A stretch of DNA of 64,000 bases from Beroe forskalii (lineage: Eukaryota; Ctenophora; Nuda; Beroida; Beroidae), in NCBI GenBank assembly GCA_011033025.1, contig WFMF01000585.1, positions 32,983 through 96,982 of the forward strand, given 5' to 3'. Below the pieces are notes generated by a model, which saw only the letters and a list, made by a program, of their open reading frames with translations, did no database searches and was not told the origin of the DNA. This document shows, one piece after another, positions 12,191-22,248 of this stretch (position 1 is its first letter; each line of letters opens with the position of its first letter). The position numbers and the translations under genes were made by a program.

Positions 12191-12659
12191 GTGACTTATT
12201 GAGTGACCATGCACCAAAAGTTGAAAGAAAATTCAATCATTGTCGTTCACCATGGTGAGATAGGAAATGTAAACAAGCTAGAACTGATGTTATCATAGTA
12301 CTTCCTGTCATATCATATTTCAGGAATACTTTGCTCAGCCAGAGATATGAATTGAGTTTGGACATGGATCACACTTAAGGTTCATATCAGTCAAGGAAGC
12401 CTCCTATGACTTTAGAGAATCTTTCTGTCATTTTTATGACTTTTGGGCTGTGCTGGCACAACATCATTTTATAGAAAGACAAGTTCTTTCATGTTTCAGA
12501 AATGGGTGGCAAATCTGGAGCAGGCTGAATTGTCAACTTCACTTCAACAATTTAGTTGGTAAGCTTCACTTGAAGTTGTTGAAACATGTATGCCTGTAAT
12601 TGAACGATTTCTAAAACTACTGCTACGATTATGGTGGCATTCAATTAGTCAACTCTACT

Positions 12660-13062
12660 CGTTTTAGAATATTCAGTTTCAGTACTTCAGTATCAAAGAA
12701 CTTGAACGAGTTACCTCCATCATCCATGTTCCATATCACTGAAGCTCCATGTTTTGCGCAGGGCTTTCCAAAGTGGGTGGAAATGGGGCAATACTGTCAG
12801 TAATAAACAAATCCCTGCTCTCACTGAGTGGGGCTGGTAAATGGATCATACAAATCGACTGGTGATTCAGTGGTTCATTAAGGACTCGATTCTCCAACCA
12901 ACTAACCAAAAACGTCCTCTTTTTGACCTGATAGAAGTATGCAAATGTAGGAAAGACAGTGTCCAATGTAACTGTGGCAAAAATGGGTTGAATTGTGTAA
13001 AGTTTTGTAACACTGCCAAGGAACCTGCAAAAATTAAATTAACTATCTTTTTCTTTTTTTAG
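12660..13062 (+). pseudogene. Remnant of a transposon-borne cysteine-rich protein
   Basis: A broken frame contains LPPSSMFHITEAPCFAQGF, then stops. A short open stretch (12841-13062) ends with VCKCRKDSVQCNCGKNGLNC. The order LPP...F then a C-x-C...C-x-C-x-K-x-G-L-x-C cluster resembles the C-terminus of uncharacterised repetitive proteins common in invertebrate genomes. Family assignment is from pattern memory only. No intact gene remains. Confidence 0.45.
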
Positions 13063-13199
13063 CATTCAAGGATTGACATTTGAAAACTTCCCCTTTCCTG
13101 TATTATTGGTTTGCCAACTACAGCTTTGCTAATTCAAGGATTGCTTTATGATCACCAGATATGCCACTCCTTCCAGAACATCGAACACATTAGGTATTA

Positions 13200-13810
13200 T
13201 ATATACAAACACGTCTATTGAGTATTGCGATTCGTTTCATCCAAAAACCAAGTCTCTATTACCTTTTAAAGCTGAGATAACAAATTCGCCTCTGTGATGG
13301 CTCACAGGTGCACGACAAAACAGTTGTTTGTGAAAAACTCTGTTTGTGAGCATTTTAGGGCATATGTTTATCACAAGTCAAATACATAAACATGGCCATT
13401 GCGCTTCTTTTAAGCCCAAAACAAAGTCTCTACGACTTTTCTAAGCTGAGATACAAAATTCACCTCTGTGGTGGCTCGCGGGTGCATGAAAAAAACAGTT
13501 TTTCTTAAATAACTCTGTTTCTGAGCATTTTAGGGCATATGTTTATTTCAAGTTGTACATAAACATGGCCATTGTGCTTCTTTTAAGCCCAAAACGAAGT
13601 CTCTACGACTTTTCTAAGCTGAGAAACAAAATTCACCTCTGTGGGGGCTCGCGGTTGCACGAAAAAACAGTTTTTCGTGAATAACTCTGTTCCTGAGCAT
13701 TCTAGGGCATATGTTTATTAACAAGTCGTATATAAACATGGCCATTGCGCTTCTTTTAAGCCCAAAACGAAGTCTCTAGCTCATTCACAAGCCGAGATAC
13801 GAATTTTCAG
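13200..13810. repeat. About 173-bp tandem repeat, 3-4 units
   Basis: GCCATTG[CT]GCTTCTTTTAAG recurs at about 13395, 13568 and 13741 (spacing 173 bp), each followed by AAGTCTCTACGACTTTTC and GAGCATTTTAGGGCATATG in most units. The first unit, from about 13215, is more divergent. Confidence 0.85.
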
Positions 13811-14299
13811 CATGTGCATGCAGTCCGCGTCAAAAGGGCGTGGCTTTGGGCATGTTCCCCATCAAATTTTTTTGGGCTCCTTGCTTTTTTCGATTATTTA
13901 TACCTTTGGGAAGCTCTGTACAAATTTTCAGACTTCTACCCATATTTGCAGATAATGAGCCGATTCGGGACTTAAGTGACCTGACTACTACACAAGGTAA
14001 TAATAATAAAAGACGACGATACACCAGCTGATTCAAGAAAATAATGGAAGGAGAGCAGGAGGGTCCTGACATTTCGATAATCACCACTCAAAATGAAATC
14101 CGTACCACTTTTTAAATACACTTATGTTGCCGAAGGCAACCCAGCTCACGCCTTCAAAACTACTCTTTCCTTTATGACTTTTTGACCGACCCATGGCAAT
14201 GTGGACAGAGAGAGTAAATCTATTTTTCTGTGCTTTGGACAGAGATATAGTTGACTCAAACTGTAGTGTGCAGCAGTAAAGGCGGCTTGTCTGGCCTAA
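13811..14299. other. Unassigned DNA in the duplication junction
   Basis: I recognise no gene, exon or clear repeat here. It lies between the 173-bp repeat and a probable LINE tail and is absent from the corresponding place after sushi exon 1 of the complete gene, so it is probably inserted material. Confidence 0.4.
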
Positions 14300-14512
14300 C
14301 ACCCGGACCCCCATTGCTCAGTGAAGTTCACCAAGCCAATGTCACTGAAATGCTGTTCCCAATAAAGCCAGAGCACCCAGTGGGTACCAGTGGCAACTTG
14401 CCGTCGCTATAAGTGGTGTCCCGTGGCCCCAGTGCTGGCAGTGCCCTTAAGGGTACTGTCCCCCTTACTTCCGAGTTTGGGGAACCTACAATACAATACA
14501 ATACAATACAAT
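14300..14512 (+). mobile_element. Probable LINE 3' end with (ACAAT)n tail
   Basis: Non-coding sequence ends GGGGAACCTACAATACAATA, with about five pentamers at 14487-14512. A 3' end with a short-period tail is typical of non-LTR retrotransposons. RasGEF intron homology starts directly after it, so the tail marks the duplication junction. Linking it to the endonuclease fragment upstream is an inference. Confidence 0.5.
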
Positions 14513-14985
14513 ATATGAAATTTAACGATCTTCATTAAACTGTAACGGTGTGCTGCAGCGCAGTGATTTGGTGAAGTAGCATTTCCTGTGCGTTTGTGAA
14601 GAATTGAATGTTCCACTTCAATACTTGACTTCTGGACAAGTACTAAGACAGGCAAATATAACCCACCTAAATTTAATGAGATCTGACTATCTAAGTCACT
14701 ACGTAATATTCTGTGGAGACAAATTCAACGATAATTTATCGTTCATGGGTTGGGTAACTTCTGTAGATGCTCTGATCATGGGAATTTGAATTTCCTATGA
14801 AATTGCTTTTTTTAATTTCACAGAAATAATAAAATCTTTCGGGTGGTTGAATAAAAAATCTCGGCTCTTCTGGATTCGTTCACTCCATAATGAACTAATA
14901 TCAAACCAAAGCATTGTGTTAAAAAATTGATTACGTAATACTAGATCTCATCCCTTGCCCCTCTAACCCATATCCTCCCCTTCAG

Positions 14986-17951
14986 CTGTGTGAAATACTG
15001 ACGTACGTTAAAGTGCCCTCGGAAACCACCTCTCCTAACATGTGCGCCTTCGTCACTCACTTCAACTCCGTCAGCTTCTGGGCCTCCTCCCTCATCCTCC
15101 GACGAGATTCAAAGGTAAGTCAAACACAAGGAAATACTTCCTTCGGGGGGTTAAGTGGGGTGATTAAATCTACCAAATCATAAGGAAATGCCTCATTTGA
15201 GGGTTGCTGTTTTAAGTCATTAAATCTTTTCTAAACACAAGGAAATATCCTATTTGGTGGTGCAGTTTAAAACTCTAGAAAATATTCTGTTGGGGCTTTT
15301 ATCAATGTGAATACCCTTCAAAGAAGTATGTTTTAAAATGCTCAAAAAATGATGAAACAGCCTACCAAAGCAAAAAAGCCCTGCAGACATTGAGCTCCTT
15401 GAAATTATTTCTCGAATTTTATTTTTGCTTGTAGATTTCCTTATTTCCAGATTAAAATTCAAAGTTATGTTAGAAATATTCCATCTGGTTTGATTTCCTC
15501 CAAGTCCAAGGATAATGTTTTACTTCCTTCCGATTAATCATTCTAAACGTTTATTAAATTGATGTATTTAAAATTTCTTAAAAGTTAAATACATACCTTC
15601 CCAGTTTATTTAGTAGTTGATACAAAATCATGATTTATAATTTTGTGGTTATAAGTTCGAGCTGTTTGCTTGAATTTCTGATTCTGCTTATAGAATCTAG
15701 GAAATGAAATCGTTTCTGAACATTCTACTTGGAAACTTCTTATTTTTTAAATATCATAAATACCTCTTAAAACGTTTCTAATCTTCCTACGATCTTAAAC
15801 TTTCACCGCTATTTTATAAATTTTAAATACCCTGGAGCAACATTTTATATTAATGATCGAGAAACTCCGCTTGATTGGTGGGGGAAGCATAATAAGTTTT
15901 GATTGTAATCTGCAGACTCTGCAGGATACCATGGTTCCCTTGAATTGCACCCCTTCTCTCCCTTACCCCGCATGACTCCCTGAAGAGGCGATTACTTTCA
16001 ATTCTTTTAGTTTTTAAGTTTCTCTAGTATCCCTTTCTAACCCTCTCTTAAATCCCCTTTCTAACTCCTCTAACTTTTTTTCTTAAACTCCTCTCTCTCT
16101 CAAACCACTCTCCTTAATTCCTCCCCTAACTCCTCTCTAACCCATCTCTCTAACCCCACTCCCTAACCCTCTCCTAACCCCACTCTAACCCCTCGCTCCC
16201 TCTCCAGGACGACAGACAGCGCGTGTACCGACGTCTCCTCTCCGTGATGGAACACCTCATCAAACTCAACAACTTCTCCTCCGCCTTCGCTCTGTTCGCT
16301 GCCCTCGTTAAAACAGCCGTCAAGAGGGTCGTCAGTCTGTCCAGCAAACAGGAAAAGGTAAGAGGAAATCATTTTTTAGATTTTCAGGGTTTTTAAGTGT
16401 TTTGATGGCGCGAAAGATATACCATGGAGAAACTCGAGTGCTCTTTTCTAATGAACTTTGTCTTGTATAATGCTTGTCTGGTCAAATGCATTCAATAACC
16501 AAATGACTCTTTATTTGCCATTTAAATTTTAGCGCTACTATGTATAAAGTAAATATTTTCAAGTGTTCCTAACATTTCGTGTTTCCCCAGAAACTGGACG
16601 CCTCACAGACGCTCATGGACAGCTCGGAGTCGTACAAGAGCCTCCGTTCAGCCCTCAAGTCCGCCACCCCGCCCCTTATCGCTTACCTTGGACTCTGTGT
16701 GGCAGACCTGACCTTCCTTATTCACGGTACTTAGACTTCCTAATTCCTTAGTGATTGGGAATTAGACTTCCTAATTCGTATGTGATTGGTAATTACTGAG
16801 ATAATAATTGGAGTGAAGTCATTATCATGGTTTAGAATGGTGAATTTATGATGCCAAGTGTTCTATTTATAGTGGCATATTGGCAATATATTAATTCACT
16901 GTAATTCTCCCAATATTTTTGGCAGTACGAAAGGTTTTTTTGTATATAATTTATGCTTTGGTCGCTCGTGCAAATATTAATGATTTACGTTGGGATACCC
17001 TTTAATTTTATATCTCCGACAATTTAAAATTCACGGAATATTAAGTGAAGTCTGGGTGAAATTTGTTAAATGGGAGAATACGTATAACTGCTTGACTTCA
17101 GTCCATGGCAGCAAGTTGTCAGAGAAGTTACCGGAGTTTCTGTAATTGCAAACGGAAGTTTTGTGAGAGCTGAGGCCTGAGACCTGACAGGCATCTTGAT
17201 TCTTGAAAGTTATTGCATTCCAAATGATACATATTGGACTTATGTCAACTGGCAGATGCACAATACTAACCATACCATACGGTCTGTCAGATGAATATTG
17301 CACGTCACAGCAGTGACTTAACGCAATTGCGTTAGATATCTCACTCAATTGCGTTAGATATCTCACTCAATTGCGTTAAATATCTCACTCAATTGCGTTA
17401 GATATCTCACTCAATTGCGTTAGATGCCTCATGCAACTGCTAGATAATATCTCACGCGTTAGATAATATCTCACGCATTCATCACGTGATATCTTGTGAC
17501 ATCTGATATCACGTGACCCAATCACCCTCGTAACCAGGCAACCCTCACTAACCCCACCCTCGTTTCCAGGAAACCCAGACACGTTGGAAAGTGGTGAAGT
17601 CAACTTCACAAAACGCCACCTGACTTACACCTTTATGAACGTGGTGAGGACGAGTCAGGCGGTGCCCTACAACATCGCCCCTCGAGATGACATCATCTGC
17701 TTCCTCAATAACTTCAACGGTGAGTTCGCAGTTCCTTTTATTTTATAACTGTTATCATCTGGACAAAATGTATAATTTTGTCTTATTTTGTCGAACAAAA
17801 TTTTGTCCAATTCCTGAAATTTGGCACGGTATGTTTTTTCGTTTTATTTTTAAACATAGAATTTGACCCAATCCATATTTCAGATCACATGACGGAAGAG
17901 GAAATGTGGCAGAGAAGCGAACAAATCAAACCGAGAAAAAGGAGGAACTGA
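14986..17951 (+). CDS. 5'-truncated duplicate of the RAPGEF1-like gene (most of the CDC25 domain)
   Basis: Five exons are present: 14986-15114, 16208-16357, 16591-16726, 17570-17719 and 17884-17951 (TGA). All have GT-AG borders and the same phases as copy 1. They encode 210 residues identical to the C-terminal part of copy 1; by eye there are 27 synonymous and no non-synonymous differences. The REM domain and the first CDC25 exon are missing, because the duplicated block starts inside an intron. No new promoter or start is evident; the first in-frame ATG is the Met of the PNMCAF motif. The exons could be used as alternative terminal exons after the donor at 2701, which has the matching phase 0, giving the same protein. 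Otherwise this is a recent pseudogene fragment, though the synonymous-only pattern argues against neutral decay. Confidence 0.8.
17320..17440. repeat. Short tandem GCGTTAGATATCTCACTCAA repeat in a RasGEF intron
   Basis: About five to six 20-bp units occur, the last ones degenerate. The equivalent intron of copy 1 (about 6115-6230) has fewer and more divergent units, so the tract changed after the duplication. Confidence 0.75.
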
Positions 17952-18503
17952 ATATGCGACTAACTGCCGAGTGCCACAACTTCACTGCCGCAACTTCACT
18001 GCCGAAACTTCTCACTGCTTTAACTCACTGTTTTTCACTGCCGCAACTTCTCACTGCTTTACTAAAACTCACTGTTTTTGCACTGCTGAGAGCTGGAGCT
18101 GTCATGAGTGTTGACATTGTTGTTCGCAAATTGCTGGCAAACTTACATAAAGACATAAAAACAATCTAGGATATAGCTAACTACGATGATTAAGGATCAT
18201 ACGAAGTACGATATAAGAGAAAGACTGCTGCTCAACTGACTGTGAATATCCATCGACTATATTAAATATTGAGCATGATTATTATATTTTTGACGACGAA
18301 ATGTCAATCGCCGTCGAATTCAACTTGTCTATTTTATCTATATTTGCTGGGTAAATCGAACTGTATTTTATCAAGTTGAAAGTTCTTTTATAAAATAAGG
18401 ACAATTGTAATTATATAGACGTGTTTAAAGCATTTGTTTGTTTTTCAACTTCAAGGACTATTAATCAATTTCAATTTCATGATACATACTGTGCTAGAAG
18501 TAG

Positions 18504-18509
18504 AATAAA
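18504..18509 (+). terminator. Polyadenylation signal AATAAA, duplicate RasGEF
   Basis: This is the counterpart of 10294-10299, about 550 bp after the stop codon at 17949-17951. Conservation in both copies supports it as the transcript end. Confidence 0.45.
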
Positions 18510-18586
18510 ATATATTCTTGTTTGGAATATAGATCATTAAAACATGCTTATCTTACAATATTGCAAATTTCCTTTAAGCTAATGAT

Positions 18587-21072
18587 GGGGGGGGGGCCAA
18601 CCTCGAAAAACCCCGGGTGGATATAAAAATTGGCAAATGGGGGTTTAATTTTTCGGGGTTTATGAGGGTTTAAGGAGGCTAAACTGATAAAAATAGCCAT
18701 TTTTCGGTCGGAAAATTCGATTTTCTCTCAAAATGGTACTACTTTAGTTGTGGATTTTCGGCTCTTCTCTCAAATGGTACCATATTTGTTGAGGATTTTT
18801 GGCACTTTTCTGAAATGGTACCATTTTTGTTGAGGATATTCAACCCTTTTAATTTTATGAAACGGTACCACTTTTAGTTGAGGAATTTTGGCACTTTTCT
18901 GAAATGGTACCATTTTTATTTAAGATTTTCGAGCCTCATCTGAAATGGTACCATTTTTGTTGAGGATTTTCAACCCTTTTCTGAAATGGTACCATTTTGC
19001 TGGAAATTTTTTTGGGCACTTTTCTGAAATGGTACCATTTTTTGTTGACGATTTTCGACCCTTTTCTGAAATGGTACCATTTTTGTTGACGATTTTCGAC
19101 CCTAATCTGAAATGGTACCAATTTTGTTGAGGATTTTCAACCCTTTTCTGAAATGGTGCCATTTTTGCTGAAGATTTTTGGCACTTCTCGGAAATGGTAC
19201 CATTTTTTGTTGACGATTTTCGACCCTTTTCTGAAATGGTACCATATTTGTTGAGGATTTTTGGCACTTTTCTGAAATGGTACCATTTTTGTTGAGGATA
19301 TTCGACCCTTTTTTGAAATGGTACCATTTTTGTTGAGGAATTTTGGCCCTTTTCTGAAATGGTACCATTTTTGTTGACGATTTTCGACCCTTTTCTTAAA
19401 TGGTACCATTTTTGTTGACGATTTTCGACCCTAATCTGAAATGGTACCAATTTTGTTGAGAATTTTCAACCCTTTTCTGAAATGGTGCCATTTTGCTGAA
19501 GATTTTAACTTCTCGGAAATGGTACCATTTTTTGTTGACGATTTTCGTCCCTTTTCTGAAATGGTACCATTTTTGTCGACGATTTTCGACCCTTATCTGA
19601 AATGGTACCATTTTTGTTGAGGATTTTCAACCCTTTTCTGAAATGGTACCATTTTTGCTGGAGATTTTTGGCACTTTTCGGAAATGGTACCATAATTTTT
19701 GTTGAGGAATTTTGGCCCTTTTCTGAAATGGTACCATTTTTGTTGAGGATTTTCGACCCTAATCTGAAATGGTACCATTTTTGTTGAGGATTTACGACCC
19801 TAATCTGAAATGGTACCATTTTTGTTTAGGATTTTCAACCCTTTTCTGAAATGGTACCATTTTTGTTGAGGATATTCGACCCTTTTTTGAAATGGTACCA
19901 TTTTTGTTGAGGAATTTTGGCCCTTTTCTGAAATGGTACCATTTTTGTTGACGATTTTCGACCCTTTTCTTAAATGGTACCATTTTTGTTGACGATTTTC
20001 GACCCTAATCTGAAATGGTACCAATTTTGTTGAGAATTTTCAACCCTTTTCTGAAATGGTGCCATTTTTGCTGAAGATTTTTGGCACTTCTCGGAAATGG
20101 TACCATTTTTTGTTGACGATTTTCGTCCCTTTTCTGAAATGGTACCATTTTTGTCGACGATTTTCGACCCTTATCTGAAATGGTACCATTTTTGTTGAGG
20201 ATTTTCAACCCTTTTCTGAAATGGTACCATTTTTGCTGGAGATTTTGGCACTTTTCGGAAATGGTACCATAATTTTGTTGAGGAATTTTGGCTCTTTTCT
20301 GAAATGGTACCATTTTGTTGAGGATTTTCGACCCTAATCTGAAATGGTACCATTTTTGTTGAGGATTTACGACCCTAATCTGAAATGGTACCATTTTTGT
20401 TTAGGATTTTCAACCCTTTTCTGAAATGGTACCATTTTTGCTGGAATTTTTTTCTGGGCACTTTTCTGAAATGGTACCATTTTTGTTAAGGATTTCGACC
20501 CTTTTCTTAAATGGTACCATTTTTGTTGACGATTTTCGACCCTAATCTGAAATGGCACCATTTTTGTTGAGGATTTTCAACCCTTTTCTGAAATGGTACC
20601 ATTTTTGCTGAAGATTTTTTGGCACTTTTCGGAAATGGTACCTTTTCTGTTGACGATTTTCGACCCTTTTCTGAAATGGTACCTACCATTTTTGTTGACG
20701 ATTTTCAACCCTTTTCTGAAATGGTACCATTTTTGCTGAAAATTTTTGGCACTTTCCTGAAATGGTACCATTTTTGTTGAGGATTTTCGAACCTTTTCTG
20801 AAATGGTACCATTTTTGTTGAGGAATTTTAAAGTTTATTCAGAAACAGTACCATTTTGTAGAAAATTTTCCGAATTTTTTCAAATGGTACCACTTTGATG
20901 ATGATTTTCGACCCTTTTCTGAAATGGTACCATTTTAGTTGTGGATTTTTGGCCCTATTTTGAAATGGTACCCATTTAAACCCCCAAAAACCCCAAAGTG
21001 GATATAAAAAAAGCCAAATAGGGGTTTAATTTTTCGGGGTTTATGGAGGTTTTTCGAGGTTGGCCCCCCCCC
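18587..21072. mobile_element. 2486-bp transposon with GGGGGCCAACCTCG terminal inverted repeats and a minisatellite core
   Basis: The left end is a G-run followed by CCAACCTCGAAAAACC and the right end is its reverse complement. Further subterminal sequence (GGGTTTAATTTTTCGGGGTT) is present at both ends. The 8-bp CTAATGAT is duplicated at 18579-18586 and 21073-21080. The unduplicated target is intact in copy 1 at 10367-10374, so the insertion post-dates the segmental duplication. The 8-bp target duplication fits hAT-like elements among others. No transposase frame exists. Confidence 0.9.
18725..20990. repeat. GAAATGGTACCATTTTTGTT minisatellite (about 35-40-bp period)
   Basis: About 58 tandem units occur, each with the near-palindrome AAATGGTACCATTT plus a variable TTGAGGATTTTCGACCC-like spacer. 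Larger blocks recur internally; for example, the unit order at about 19300-19650 is repeated at about 19860-20240. Frames such as MVPFQKR... on the - strand and MVPFLL... on the + strand are by-products. Confidence 0.92.
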
Positions 21073-21080
21073 CTAATGAT

Positions 21081-21984
21081 TTATTTGAATTTCACTAGAT
21101 TTAGCTTATTTAGTCGTAGGAATTGCATTGTTTGACTTTTGAAATCTTCCAAAATCTTCCATCATTATTGTTTGAAATTGAAATTAAATTAAAATTTAGT
21201 GTGTTGAACATTAGATCTGTCTTGAAAAAATATAATTATGAGAGTTCGAATAATTTTAAAACTTTCAATGCAAAAAGCCTGTGTGCAATGATAAGAGATA
21301 TTTTAGTTATTTATTTGTTATGTGAACTATAATTGTTTTGCAATTTACCAAAATTCTAGTTTTGTTTCCAATCCCATGAAAGGTTTCCTGACAAAAGCTA
21401 CCAGCCAAATTCATTTTCTCGCCATTTCATTTTCTCCCAAAGCCCGCCTCCATGATTTTAAAACCTGCCAAATTACGCCTAAAACCCGATCTTATCAAGA
21501 GAGTACGGGTAACTTTTGTCAAGACTTATCTAGCAATAATATCCAATGTTATGTTCAAGGATTTATCAGCCAGACGGATGGTGGGGGTTTCAAATGATCA
21601 GGCTTCATATTGTTATCGTAACAAAAAATGCTAACGTAACCTTGATTATCAATTATGGGGGGGGCACTGAAAAGTTATGGAAATTAATTACGTATTATTA
21701 TTTGAAAAAGATCCCTCTTCAACAGAATTAATTTGGTTAAAATTGGTGTGGAATGCGAAAGAGGCCCTGAATCGAAGTGGTGTCACATTTGACAATGGAA
21801 ATGATCGCTAATTTGTCTCATTGAGAACTGTAACTTCTTTACTTCTACATTACATGGAAAGTCAGGAGTTCTGTAGCTTGAAACGTTACTGGAAAGATAC
21901 GAAACATCTAACAAGCTCTGGCAGTGGTCACATGACCACTGGTCACATGACCTCTAATCACGTGACCAAACTATTACTACATGT
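21081..21984. other. Spacer between the duplicate RasGEF and the complete sushi gene
   Basis: This continues the copy 2 spacer and is matched by about 10375-11260. Short G-runs and CATGACC repeats are present. No gene is seen. Confidence 0.6.
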
Positions 21985-22248
21985 GTAACTCTCACTCAGA
22001 CACGTACACACCGCCCATTGTTTCGCATGATGACATTCTGTGTACTTTTCAGTTTTTAAGAGCTGATTCACTATTATGTTTGTCATGCAGTCAAAAGACT
22101 CATTTTAACTAAAATATTTTCTGCTGGTCAGTCTTGTAGTTTTGATAATCATTCGGAGCAATAATTATATCTGTTCGACATCGTCCGTAGCGCATAAATA
22201 GTTTTCTAGTTTTAAAATATTTCCTTGTGGTTTTTTAATTTTCTAAAT
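21985..22248 (+). promoter_or_regulatory. Sushi-gene promoter/5' UTR, copy B
   Basis: This is the conserved upstream block shared with copy A (11262-11525), including GCATAAATAG about 50 bp before the start codon. It is probably the promoter of the complete gene. Confidence 0.45.

Noticed and set aside
18920-20771. Overlapping MVPFQKR-type frames on the - strand
   Set aside because: By-products of the GGTACCATTTTT minisatellite; frames are open only because of the repeat and change with unit length.
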